From Vibrio furnissii CIP 102972 (GTDB lineage: Bacteria; Pseudomonadota; Gammaproteobacteria; Enterobacterales; Vibrionaceae), in contig NZ_ACZP01000011.1 in the NCBI RefSeq assembly GCF_000176175.1, positions 62,001 through 126,000 of the forward strand: a stretch of DNA of 64,000 nucleotides. Reading direction: 5' to 3'. This document shows positions 17,406 to 25,635 of this stretch, one piece after another (position 1 is the stretch's first letter; each line of letters starts with the position of its first letter). The notes beneath the pieces are model-generated. The model ran no database searches, was not told the DNA's origin, and worked only from the letters and a program-made list of their open reading frames with translations. Made by a program: the position numbers and the translations under genes.

Positions 17406-18002
17406 TCAAGGATGTGGCCAGCGATGGCCACTCTTATCGGCCTGAAAGATGGCCATAAACTGCGCAAAAAACGCCGCCAAGGCATCGGCCTGCGGCGCCT
17501 CATCGAGAGCGCGAAGCAGTTCACATCCCACTTCCAAGGTACACAGGTGCCCGTCGCTTTGATTGCGTCGCAGGCGGTATTGCGACAGCTGTTGCGGACT
17601 GAGGGTGACTCGGGGTAAATCCTTAAGCCACGGGCTTTTGCGTTCCATTTTCTTTGCTTCCTGCCAGGTGCCGTCGAGCAAAATAAAATGCGGCTTCTGA
17701 TGCAACGAGTGTGCTTGTGCCAGTGCGTCTTCTACACGGAGGCTCGGCTCGCCCGGATAGACCAACACGGAGTAATGGCTTGGATCGGCGATGCGTGCCT
17801 TGAGCGCCGCGTTGGGTTCGACGCGGCTCCAACTGAACGCTTGGCAGTCGGGCAGGGCGGCCGTCAGCCAGCGCCCCGTGTTGGTGTCACGCGACCGTTC
17901 GTTGTCGTGCATCAGCAACGAGAGTTGCAGCGCACTGGTCAGCTGGGGCACCTGTTGGCACACACATTGGTGAACCAGCAAGCAGTGTGGGCAAGGTGTC
18001 AC
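17406..18002 (-). CDS. DTW-domain protein (TapT-like tRNA aminocarboxypropyltransferase family)
   Basis: 198 residues from a GTG start at 18002. The CPHCLLVHQCVC cysteine cluster lies at the N-terminus and the DTW-type motif LLDGTWQEAKKM near residue 120. The family includes TapT, which puts the acp3U modification on tRNA uridine 47 using SAM; this member may act likewise or on another RNA. The start overlaps the stop of the upstream lipoprotein gene (GTGA), showing translational coupling. Upstream in-frame codons overlap the lipoprotein gene and are not used. Confidence 0.82.
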   Translation of the reverse strand: MTPCPHCLLVHQCVCQQVPQLTSALQLSLLMHDNERSRDTNTGRWLTAALPDCQAFSWSRVEPNAALKARIADPSHYSVLVYPGEPSLRVEDALAQAHSLHQKPHFILLDGTWQEAKKMERKSPWLKDLPRVTLSPQQLSQYRLRRNQSDGHLCTLEVGCELLRALDEAPQADALAAFFAQFMAIFQADKSGHRWPHP

Positions 18003-19528
18003 AGTTTCACGCCCGCTTGTTTGGGGGAGAGGCCATCGGCAAATAAGGTCACGCCGCTGATCTCCTCGCTTTGCGCCACGTCGGCCACACTCGGATTGAC
18101 CGGATAGCTGATGCCGTTGTATTGCAAACGGTGCGTTGCAGCTTGCGCGCCGCCGCCACTCACCGGCAGCATCAGATCCTGCCATCCATGCGTGTTGTGC
18201 TTACCGAGTTGAAAGGGGGTTCGCACCAAGGTAATGCGGCTGTTAAAACGCCACTCCTGATTCTGCTGCTGGAACACCAACAGCGTGCAGCCCCCGGAAC
18301 CACACCAATCCAACTGCACCAGCAGTTCTGGTTGGTTGTCACCGGTGAGATCGTATTTCAACCAGCGATACTGCGTGTTGTCCGGTGCGGTGTGATGCAA
18401 TGCAAAGTAGCGACGCAGCGCTTGATCGACATCTTCTTCGTAGTCGTCCCGCGAGGCGATCTGGTGATCGCTCAGCGGCGCAGGGCTTGCGGCGGGGGAA
18501 CTGGCTTGGCGGGCAGAAAATAGCACCAGCCCGCCGTTGGCAATGGGGTAAACCACGTCGCCGACTTTCTCTTTCTCGGCGCTGAGCGTGCTGCCCTCGC
18601 GCGTGAAGACGCGTTCCGACACCAAATACTGCTGCTGATGTTGGGTCATCACCACTTGAATTTGACGCGGATTGAGCTGCTGCCAGTAGCCGCGTTCGAC
18701 AATGTCGGCTTCGCCGCTGCTGTAGTGGTAGCGGGTGGTCGCCATATAATCGGCATCGAGGTTTAAGGTCACGCTAAAGCCCGTAGTTTGGGTGGAACTG
18801 GCAAAGTAAGTGCCAACCCACTCCAGCGTTGGATCGCTGTTGCCCAAGGTCGCACAACCTTGGTAGTCGCCGCCTTTGAGGCTCAGTTCAGAGCGCCAGC
18901 CATACAGCGTGTCGCTCATGCCATCCGCGCACGCTTCGCGTGTCAGGCTCAGTTCGCCATCTTTGAAACGATAAACCCGCTGGTTGGCCGACAACCGGCT
19001 GCTGTCAATCGCGAACGTCTGTTTCGGGCCGCCAAGCGGCTGGAATGTCAGGCCATCGGCGGTGTAGTTCATCGACCAGAAGGGTTCGGTGCCAAATGCG
19101 CGCGTTGGCGTGGCCGCTAAGTTGCAGCGCTGTGGGTTTTCAGCACTGAGCATATTCACTTGGTCGACCACAAAGCGCGCGGCGTAATCGCCGTTGTAGC
19201 CTGTCTTGCTGGGCGGTGCCAGATGCCCAATCACTTCGCCGTACATGATTTGATAGGGCGAATGGGCTAAATCGGTGGCTTGTTTGACCTGCGTGGGTGA
19301 CAGGTCAAGCAGCAGTTGTTGATTGCTGCCACACGGGGTGAGCGAGCGCACTTCCGGGCCGATCACGACCTGACCACGCACCACAAACGGTTGGGGTTGA
19401 ATGGAGGCCGGTTGGTCCAAGCTGGCTTTCGGCGGTTCAGCGGGGGTGGGCTGAGGGCCGGGTGTGCTGGAGCACGCTTGGAGGGCAAGGGTGGTCAGGA
19501 TTGCGGCTGGGGTTCTCAGCGCCTTCAT
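17999..19528 (-). CDS. Large lipoprotein with META/NlpE-like region
   Basis: 509 residues. The signal peptide ends at lipobox LQAC (C19) and is followed by a Pro-rich linker. The GTEPFWSM segment (about 146-153) and repeated beta-rich blocks recall COG3650/META-type envelope lipoproteins. The C-terminal part has DLTGDNQPELLVQLDW, an FG-GAP-like pattern, and a CGSGGC pair. It is probably an outer-membrane lipoprotein. It is coupled to the DTW gene; a functional link is not obvious and the role is unknown. Confidence 0.72.
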   Translation of the reverse strand: MKALRTPAAILTTLALQACSSTPGPQPTPAEPPKASLDQPASIQPQPFVVRGQVVIGPEVRSLTPCGSNQQLLLDLSPTQVKQATDLAHSPYQIMYGEVIGHLAPPSKTGYNGDYAARFVVDQVNMLSAENPQRCNLAATPTRAFGTEPFWSMNYTADGLTFQPLGGPKQTFAIDSSRLSANQRVYRFKDGELSLTREACADGMSDTLYGWRSELSLKGGDYQGCATLGNSDPTLEWVGTYFASSTQTTGFSVTLNLDADYMATTRYHYSSGEADIVERGYWQQLNPRQIQVVMTQHQQQYLVSERVFTREGSTLSAEKEKVGDVVYPIANGGLVLFSARQASSPAASPAPLSDHQIASRDDYEEDVDQALRRYFALHHTAPDNTQYRWLKYDLTGDNQPELLVQLDWCGSGGCTLLVFQQQNQEWRFNSRITLVRTPFQLGKHNTHGWQDLMLPVSGGGAQAATHRLQYNGISYPVNPSVADVAQSEEISGVTLFADGLSPKQAGVKL

Positions 19529-19569
19529 GGGATCTCTTCCTCGTGACAGAACGTTAAACGGGTTTAATT

Positions 19570-19689
19570 ATGGCATATTGGCTGTTCAAAACAGAACCAG
19601 ACACCACCTCTATTGACACGCGGCGAACACAAAAGGTTTCCTGTTGGGCGGCGAACGTTGATGATTTCGTTATTGGCAAGGCGTGCTAG
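19570..19689 (+). pseudogene. Remnant of an EVE-domain protein gene
   Basis: The 39-codon frame starts MAYWLFKTEPDTTSIDT and continues to KVSCW, closely matching the first 26 residues of EVE-domain (PUA-like, modified-base-binding) proteins. These normally continue with EGVRNYQARN and reach about 150-160 residues. Here the reading diverges after CW and stops at TAG 19687-19689. The rest of the domain is absent downstream, so this is a truncated leftover. Confidence 0.72.
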
Positions 19690-19713
19690 GGCATGCGCGC
19701 CTTGTGCCTGAGC

Positions 19714-19740
19714 GCGCAAAAAGGCAGCCGAGGCTGCCTT
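19714..19740 (-). terminator. Terminator of yigL
   Basis: AAGGCAGCC and GGCTGCCTT form a stem at 19721-19740. On the minus strand it is followed by a T-run, so it ends yigL transcription. Confidence 0.85.
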
Positions 19741-19766
19741 GGGACGCGATGCAAAGAAGCGTGAGA

Positions 19767-20594
19767 TTAAATCAGGTGCGTTTGCAGGTAGTGCGGTACG
19801 GCATCATCGGCGTTGCTGCCGATCACTTCGTTGTTAGGCAGGGCGTGCATCACTTTCTCGTGCGCTGTGCCCATGATGAGGCCTTTGCCAGCCATCGACA
19901 GCATTTCCACATCGTTCATGCCATCACCAAACGCGATGCAGTTGTCGAGTGTCAGGCCGAGCGATTCTGCCACGGCTTGCAGCGCATCGCCTTTGGACAC
20001 GCCGGCACACATCACTTCTAAACACCATGGGGTGGAGAACGCCACGTTCACCTGATCGCCAAAGTGTTGGTTGATGAGGGTTTCGTAGTGCACCAGTTGC
20101 TCGTGGTCGTGACTTTCATTGCTGAAAAACACTTTGGCAACGCCATCGGTCGGGGCCGCATTCACATCAAACAGGTGGTAGCTAAAGCCGGATTCTTCAT
20201 GGAAGTTACGCAGCACTTCGTCTTCACGGTTGAGCAACCATTCGTCATTGCGGTACAGGTGGACGTAAATGTCCGGTTCGTGTTTGACCACATCGATGAT
20301 CGCTTGCACAAGCTGAGGTGGTACGTTTTTGCTGTACATTTCACGGCCGTTTTGGTCGTGCACACGCGCGCCATTGGACGTGATCATATAAGCCGGAATG
20401 CCCGCAATTTCACGAATGCCCGCCACGTCGACGTGGTGGCGTCCGGTGGCAAAAATGAACGTGTAGCCTTTCTGATGCAGATCGTGCAGCGTCTGTTTGG
20501 CAAACGGACTCAGTTGATGATTCGGTGCCAGCAGTGTGCCGTCAAGATCGGAAGCCACAATACGGTATGGCGATGCGTTACGTTCAGTGGTCAT
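19767..20594 (-). CDS. yigL: YigL, Cof-type HAD sugar/pyridoxal phosphatase
   Basis: 275 residues. HAD motif I is ASDLDGTLL (about 14-22), the FATGR segment is motif II and the FGDGMNDVEML segment is motif IV, with a type II cap between. E. coli YigL hydrolyses pyridoxal phosphate and sugar phosphates and helps counter phosphosugar stress. The neighbours pldB and rhtB match the enterobacterial yigL-pldB-rhtB arrangement, with rhtB divergent here. Confidence 0.93.
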   Translation of the reverse strand: MTTERNASPYRIVASDLDGTLLAPNHQLSPFAKQTLHDLHQKGYTFIFATGRHHVDVAGIREIAGIPAYMITSNGARVHDQNGREMYSKNVPPQLVQAIIDVVKHEPDIYVHLYRNDEWLLNREDEVLRNFHEESGFSYHLFDVNAAPTDGVAKVFFSNESHDHEQLVHYETLINQHFGDQVNVAFSTPWCLEVMCAGVSKGDALQAVAESLGLTLDNCIAFGDGMNDVEMLSMAGKGLIMGTAHEKVMHALPNNEVIGSNADDAVPHYLQTHLI

Positions 20595-20708
20595 AAAACC
20601 CTCTTAGTCACAGGTGAAATAGCGGCGATGCTCGCGCGTTTCTGAGCGGTTAGTGTACGTGAAGCGAAAGAGGAAAAAGAGGGTAAACCTACCACAGCAA
20701 AATTTCCT

Positions 20709-21689
20709 CTATTTAGCCTCGCTGGCGCGCGCAAAGTGGTTGAGGACGGCGTCCAGCGCTTGATTGCGATACTGATCTTGTTCAAACAGCAGTTCATGCC
20801 GTGCGCCCAGCACCACCTCGATCGCACTGTGCGGGTTGGTGCGTGCCAGTTTGGTCACAAACCGGGTTTGCGCTTGGTTGCTGACGATGGTGTCGGCTTC
20901 GGCCTGAATCACCAAAGTGGGCAGCCGCACTTGGCGCGTCAGCAAAATGCACTGTTTGGCGCCCATCAAGCCTTGCCACACCCAGCGTGTGCTGGGGCCG
21001 CCCAGTTTCAGTTCTGGTTTGGCTTCGTACAGGTCGCGGAACCAGCGGTAGCGCACTTCGCTGTGGGTGAGCGGGTTGATTTCAAACGGCTTGGGATAAT
21101 ACGCGCTGTAGCCCGGCGCGTAAGTCGGTTTGTGGTAAATGGCCGTGAGCATTTGTGACAGTGGTAGCGCCACCGGACGCAGTTGCCACGCCATGTGCAC
21201 GCCAAACATCGGTGCGCTGAGCGCCATGGCGTGAAACCCATGTTGCGGATGGGTTTGCACCAAGCGGGTGGCGATCGCGCCGCCCATCGAATGGCCCAAA
21301 AGAAAACGCTGTGAATAGCGGCTGAGATCCCACATGTCGAGCAATCCGGCGAGGTCTTGAACGTAATCGTGAAATTCGCCGACATAACCCATTTCTCGTT
21401 CGTCAATCAAGCGATCAGACAAGCCCTGACCGCGATGGTCGTAGGCATAAATGTCGTATCCTTGCTGAAACAGATCGTAAAAGAGTTCTTGATACTTCCA
21501 AGCGGATTCGATGCGACCGTTGACCACCACAATGGCTTTGCGGTGTTCCGGCTTGGTTAATGAGCACCAATAGAGTAGGGTCTTGTCGAACGCACGATAA
21601 ACCCCTTCATCACGCGTGCGCCACAAATCGGCAATCTGATGCTGGATTGCTTGCTCAAAGTTGGACTCTTGAGTATAAGGTGAGGTCAT
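20709..21689 (-). CDS. pldB: PldB, lysophospholipase L2
   Basis: About 326 residues, an alpha/beta hydrolase. The nucleophile serine is in LLGHSMGGA, and YDHRGQGLSDR is the oxyanion region. The acid (EADT) and histidine (ARHELLFE) follow. PldB removes acyl chains from lysophospholipids at the inner membrane. I chose the ATG at 21689 (MTSPYTQ); GTG 21710 and ATG 21707 would add seven or six residues. Confidence 0.9.
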   Translation of the reverse strand: MTSPYTQESNFEQAIQHQIADLWRTRDEGVYRAFDKTLLYWCSLTKPEHRKAIVVVNGRIESAWKYQELFYDLFQQGYDIYAYDHRGQGLSDRLIDEREMGYVGEFHDYVQDLAGLLDMWDLSRYSQRFLLGHSMGGAIATRLVQTHPQHGFHAMALSAPMFGVHMAWQLRPVALPLSQMLTAIYHKPTYAPGYSAYYPKPFEINPLTHSEVRYRWFRDLYEAKPELKLGGPSTRWVWQGLMGAKQCILLTRQVRLPTLVIQAEADTIVSNQAQTRFVTKLARTNPHSAIEVVLGARHELLFEQDQYRNQALDAVLNHFARASEAK

Positions 21690-21773
21690 AACACGGGCTC
21701 GACTCATCACAATGGGTGAGTATCAAATTAGTTGTCTAAGGTCGCTAGAATAAGCGAGTTGGGAGGAATTGCA

Positions 21774-22391
21774 ATGGATACGCATGTTTGGTTGGCTTAT
21801 GTGGCGACGGCGATTGTGTTTAGCTTGGCGCCGGGATCCGGCACCGTCAATTCAATCAGTAATGGTTTGAGTTACGGCACGCGCAAGTCGCTGGCCGCCA
21901 TTGCGGGGCTGCAAATTGGTTTGGCGATTCACATTGTGTTGGTGGGCGCGGGCATTGGCGCCTTGGTGGCACAATCGGCACTGGCGTTTACACTGATCAA
22001 ATGGGTGGGCGCCGTGTATCTGGTGTGGCTCGGCATTCAAAAATGGCGCGATCGCAGCAGTTTGATGGCAGAGAGTGCCACGCAAAACCTGCGCGCAGGC
22101 ACGTTGCTGCGTAAAGCGGTGCTGATTAATCTGACCAATCCGAAGTCGATTGTGTTTTTGGTGGCTTTATTTCCACAGTTTCTTGATCCAACAGGGGATC
22201 AGCTCACTCAGCTCTTGGTGCTGGGCATCACAACCGTTACCATAGATGCCTTTGTGATGTTGGGCTACACCTCGTTGGCGTCACAGATGGGGCGTTTTAT
22301 TCGCTCCGATCGCATTATGCGTAAAATTAATCGAGTATTCGGCACCATGTTTATGGGCTGTGGTGCGCTGCTGGCAGCGGCCAAAGCCTAA
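21774..22391 (+). CDS. rhtB: RhtB, homoserine/homoserine-lactone exporter
   Basis: 205 residues, six hydrophobic segments, LysE superfamily. The SLAPGSGTVNSISNGL and IAGLQIGLAIHIVLVG stretches match RhtB closely, and the length equals E. coli RhtB (206). It exports homoserine and related amino acids. GGAGG at 21761-21766 fixes the start at ATG 21774 rather than the longer upstream frame. It is divergent from pldB. Confidence 0.93.
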   Translation: MDTHVWLAYVATAIVFSLAPGSGTVNSISNGLSYGTRKSLAAIAGLQIGLAIHIVLVGAGIGALVAQSALAFTLIKWVGAVYLVWLGIQKWRDRSSLMAESATQNLRAGTLLRKAVLINLTNPKSIVFLVALFPQFLDPTGDQLTQLLVLGITTVTIDAFVMLGYTSLASQMGRFIRSDRIMRKINRVFGTMFMGCGALLAAAKA

Positions 22392-22424
22392 TCATCACCG
22401 GCGCCGAATGCGTTTGAGGGTGAC

Positions 22425-23651
22425 ATGTATACCACTTATGTAGCACGACAACCCATCTTAAACGCGAAGCGGCAGACATTAGGATATGAACTGCTGTTTC
22501 GTGATGGGGAAGAGAATGCGTTTCCTGAGCACATGGACTCTGATCGTGCGACATATCGACTGATTGTCGAAAATTTTCTGGCCGTCGGCACCAACCCGTC
22601 GATTGCCCGTTCACGCTGTTTTATTAATTTTCCGTACAAAAGCTTATTGCGCCGCTTGCCGCTGACACTGCCCAGAGAGCAGATCGTGGTGGAGGTGCTG
22701 GAAACCTGTTCGCCGACCGATGAACTGCTTGAAGCGGTGCGCGAGCTTGGCGCGCGTGGTTACTTGATCGCGCTGGATGACTTTGTCTATGCGCCGGAGT
22801 GGGAGCGATTCCTGCCGTACGTGCACATTGTCAAACTCGACATCATGGCGCTGGGGGTGGATGAAGCGTGCGAATTCGTTCGTCAACGCCTCGATCACGG
22901 CAGTCGTCGCCGCTTTTTGGCGGAACGGGTCGAAACCGAAGCGCAGTTTGATCAAACGCGCCGCGCCGGGTTTACCTTCTTTCAAGGCTACTTCTTCAGC
23001 AAGCCGCAAATCATCAAACAGCGCTACATCAGCCCGGAACACGTGCTGGCGATGCAACTGTTTCAGGAAGTGTGCCGCCCCGACGTTGATTTTGAGCGCA
23101 TTGAACACATTGTGGCGCAAGACATCGCGCTGTCGTACAAGCTGCTGCGCTTTGTCAACAGCATGTCGGATCGCCTCGCGGTGCCTATCTCTTCATTTCG
23201 CCAAGCCTTGGTGTATCTTGGGCAAGATCGGCTGAAAATCTTTGTCTCGCTGGCGGTGGCGTCTTACATCTCGGTCAAAAAGCCCAAAGAGCTGTACAAC
23301 TTGTCGTTGCAGCGGGCGCAGTTCTGTCAGTTGATGGCATCGCGTCGCCCGTTTGTCGAGTTTAAAGATCAGGCCTTCATCATTGGCCTGTTTTCGGTGC
23401 TCGATGCCTTGTTGGACACGTCACTCGGCGAGTTGGTGGAACAATTGCCGCTGACCAAAGCGATCAAAGATGCGCTCAATCAGCGCATCGGACCGTTTGG
23501 CGAATTGCTCAATCTGGAAGAGTGTTTTGAGCATGCTGATTGGCAAGGGGTGGAAAACTGCTGCTTGCAACTGGGGTTGCAGGTCAACGAGGTCACCAAC
23601 CATCTCGCAGCCGCTCAACGTTGGAGTCAGGATGTGAATCGCCTGCTGTAG
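22425..23651 (+). CDS. EAL-HDOD signalling protein
   Basis: 408 residues. The EAL domain (1-205) keeps most catalytic positions: ELLFRD, N in FINFP, E in VEVLE, LDDF, KLD, E in AERVE, and Q in FQGYFF. The loop after LDDF (VYAPEW) departs from the usual DFGxG, so activity is uncertain. The HDOD domain (about 210-400) lacks the HD metal motif, as is normal for HDOD. Such proteins link c-di-GMP to motility or adhesion in vibrios. It has its own terminator. Confidence 0.9.
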   Translation: MYTTYVARQPILNAKRQTLGYELLFRDGEENAFPEHMDSDRATYRLIVENFLAVGTNPSIARSRCFINFPYKSLLRRLPLTLPREQIVVEVLETCSPTDELLEAVRELGARGYLIALDDFVYAPEWERFLPYVHIVKLDIMALGVDEACEFVRQRLDHGSRRRFLAERVETEAQFDQTRRAGFTFFQGYFFSKPQIIKQRYISPEHVLAMQLFQEVCRPDVDFERIEHIVAQDIALSYKLLRFVNSMSDRLAVPISSFRQALVYLGQDRLKIFVSLAVASYISVKKPKELYNLSLQRAQFCQLMASRRPFVEFKDQAFIIGLFSVLDALLDTSLGELVEQLPLTKAIKDALNQRIGPFGELLNLEECFEHADWQGVENCCLQLGLQVNEVTNHLAAAQRWSQDVNRLL

Positions 23652-23672
23652 ATGAAACTTTTATGACAGTGA

Positions 23673-23703
23673 AAGCACGCGCATTGACGCGTGCTTTTTT
23701 GTA
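23673..23703 (+). terminator. Terminator of the EAL-HDOD gene
   Basis: AAAGCACGCG and CGCGTGCTTT pair across a 6-base loop and are followed by a T-run. It insulates the arsenate operon that follows. Confidence 0.92.
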
Positions 23704-23706
23704 ATT

Positions 23707-23731
23707 AAGATATATGTATATGTGAATATAT
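23707..23731. promoter_or_regulatory. Likely ArsR operator/promoter
   Basis: An AT-rich imperfect dyad (ATATAT...ATAT...ATATAT) sits directly before the arsR ribosome site, where SmtB/ArsR regulators bind. It probably also contains the -10 region. The match is by position and symmetry only. Confidence 0.4.
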
Positions 23732-23742
23732 TGGAGATGCTA

Positions 23743-24078
23743 ATGCTACCTCACCAATTTTTCAAGCTGCTGGCGGATGAAACGCGTATGCGCTGCCTGC
23801 TGCTGATTGCGCGTGAAAAGCGCCTGTGCGTGTGCGAACTGACGCACGCGCTGCAAGAGAGCCAACCGAAAGTGTCACGCCATCTGGCGCAGTTGCGCCA
23901 AAGCGGTGTGCTGGTGGACGAGCGCCAGGGGCAATGGGTGTATTACCAAGTGTCAGACCAGCTCCCGGGCTGGCTGAATAAAATCATCGATGGATTAAAA
24001 CAATCCAACTGTTTGCAACAACAATACGGCGTCGACAGTCAGCGACTGGCGACCATGGCCGATCGCCCGTGCTGTTAA
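23743..24078 (+). CDS. arsR: ArsR-family repressor
   Basis: 111 residues with a winged-helix domain. The metal site LCVCEL matches the arsenite-sensing ELCVCDL helix of ArsR. The recognition helix ([15 protein letters not shown]) follows. A tail with CC at the end is extra. I use ATG 23743, which follows TTGGAG by six bases; the upstream GTG would add seven residues. It heads the ArsJ-type operon with the GAPDH gene 10 bases downstream. Confidence 0.9.
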   Translation: MLPHQFFKLLADETRMRCLLLIAREKRLCVCELTHALQESQPKVSRHLAQLRQSGVLVDERQGQWVYYQVSDQLPGWLNKIIDGLKQSNCLQQQYGVDSQRLATMADRPCC

Positions 24079-24088
24079 GGAGAAAAAC

Positions 24089-25093
24089 ATGACCATTAAA
24101 GTCGGAATCAATGGATTTGGCCGCATTGGCCGTTTGGCAATGCGTGCAGCGTTTGACTGGCCAGATATCGAATTTGTGCACATCAATGATGTGGCGGGTG
24201 ATACGGCAACACTGGCGCATCTACTGGCGTTCGATTCAGTGCAAGGGCGTTGGCATCATGCGGTGGAAGCGCAAGGCAACACCATGCTGATTGGTGACGC
24301 GCGCATCACCACCACTCAGGAGCGTGACATCAGCGCGGTGGACTGGTCAGGGTGCGATGTGGTGATTGAAGCCACGGGCGTACATCGCAAAACAGCGTTC
24401 TTGAACCAGTATCTGGCGCAGGGCGTCAAGCGAGTGGTGGTGTCGGCACCGGTCAAAGAGCCGGGCATTGCCAACATCGTGGTTGGGGTGAACGACCACA
24501 TTTTCGACCCCGCGCAGCATCGCATCGTTACGGCGGCTTCGTGCACCACCAACTGCATTGCCCCCGTGGTGAAAGTGATTCACGAAAAACTCGGCATTGA
24601 GCAGTCGTCGTTCACCACCATTCACGATTTGACCAACACGCAAACCATTTTGGATGCGCCGCACAAAGATTTGCGCCGTGCCCGAGCGTGCGGCATGAGC
24701 CTGATCCCAACCACCACTGGCAGCGCGACGGCGATTGTGGAAATTTTCCCAGAACTGGCGGGCAAAATTAACGGTCACGCGGTGCGTGTACCGCTGGCGA
24801 ATGCGTCGCTGACCGACATCATTTTTGATGTGAAACGCGATACCACCGCCGAAGAAGTCAATGCGCTGCTGAAAGAAGCCGCACAAGGTGAGCTGAAAGG
24901 TATTCTCGGTTTCGAAGAAAAACCGCTGGTGTCGATTGATTACCGCGGTGACCCACGTTCGACCATCGTTGATGCTTTGTCGACCATGGTGGTGGGGACG
25001 CGCATGGTGAAAATCTATGCGTGGTACGACAACGAAATGGGTTACGCGACTCGCACCGCTGAACTGGTGCGTAAAGTGGGGCTGGCGAAATGA
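24089..25093 (+). CDS. GAPDH paralog of the arsenate-export operon
   Basis: 334 residues, a type I glyceraldehyde-3-phosphate dehydrogenase. The Rossmann motif [10 protein letters not shown] is at the N-terminus and the active cysteine is C152 in ASCTTNC. The sequence differs from the glycolytic GapA type. In ArsJ operons this enzyme uses arsenate in place of phosphate to form 1-arseno-3-phosphoglycerate, which ArsJ exports. AAGGAG at 24078-24083 sets the start. Its stop overlaps the phosphatase start (ATGA). Confidence 0.92.
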   Translation: MTIKVGINGFGRIGRLAMRAAFDWPDIEFVHINDVAGDTATLAHLLAFDSVQGRWHHAVEAQGNTMLIGDARITTTQERDISAVDWSGCDVVIEATGVHRKTAFLNQYLAQGVKRVVVSAPVKEPGIANIVVGVNDHIFDPAQHRIVTAASCTTNCIAPVVKVIHEKLGIEQSSFTTIHDLTNTQTILDAPHKDLRRARACGMSLIPTTTGSATAIVEIFPELAGKINGHAVRVPLANASLTDIIFDVKRDTTAEEVNALLKEAAQGELKGILGFEEKPLVSIDYRGDPRSTIVDALSTMVVGTRMVKIYAWYDNEMGYATRTAELVRKVGLAK

Positions 25094-25587
25094 TGCATCC
25101 GACGTGGGAACTGCCGGTCGAGCAAGCGGCGTTGGTGCTGATGCCGTGCCCGGGCACCAAAGAGGTCAGCTTGTTTGACAGCTTGACGCAACTGAAAGCG
25201 CAAGGCGTGCATGTGATTGTCAGCGCGATCACGCGTGACGAGATGGCCGCCAAGCAGGTCGAGCAACTCGGTTATACCGCCCAAGCGCTGGGCATGATGT
25301 GGATTCATCTGCCGATTGAAGACGACAGTGTGCCGGATGCGCTGTTTACGGAGCACTGGCCCACCGTCAGCCCGCAACTGCGCAATGTGCTTAAACGCGG
25401 CGACAAAGTGGCGATCCACTGCATGGGGGGCTCGGGTCGTACCGGTTTGCTGGCCGGGCATGTGTTACTCGACCTCGGCTGGCCGCTGGATCAGTGTATT
25501 GAACGCATTCAGGCTCTGCGTCCGGGCGCGTTTACCAAAGCGGAGCAGCGTTGTTACATCGAACACGTTGCGGGTGTGATCAGCTAA
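25090..25587 (+). CDS. Cys-based (CDKN3-like) phosphatase in the arsJ operon
   Basis: 165 residues with the signature [10 protein letters not shown], i.e. the C-x5-R loop of protein-tyrosine/dual-specificity phosphatases (C111, R117). An upstream aspartate in PIEDDSVPD may be the general acid. The fold resembles the CDKN3-like family. It overlaps the GAPDH stop by four bases and precedes arsJ by 18, so it is part of the operon. A role in arsenate resistance is inferred from context only; the substrate is unknown. Confidence 0.82.
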   Translation: MMHPTWELPVEQAALVLMPCPGTKEVSLFDSLTQLKAQGVHVIVSAITRDEMAAKQVEQLGYTAQALGMMWIHLPIEDDSVPDALFTEHWPTVSPQLRNVLKRGDKVAIHCMGGSGRTGLLAGHVLLDLGWPLDQCIERIQALRPGAFTKAEQRCYIEHVAGVIS

Positions 25588-25590
25588 TCG

Positions 25591-25619
25591 AGCTTTGGGA
25601 TCATTATGATCCCAAAGCT
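25591..25619. repeat. Perfect 14-bp palindrome before/over the arsJ start
   Basis: AGCTTTGGGATCAT and its exact inverse flank one base. The right arm contains the first in-frame ATG of arsJ (25606). No T-run follows, so it is not a classical terminator. It may be an operator or an mRNA hairpin that limits arsJ translation. Confidence 0.8.
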
Positions 25620-25635
25620 CATGTTGGATCGGAAT

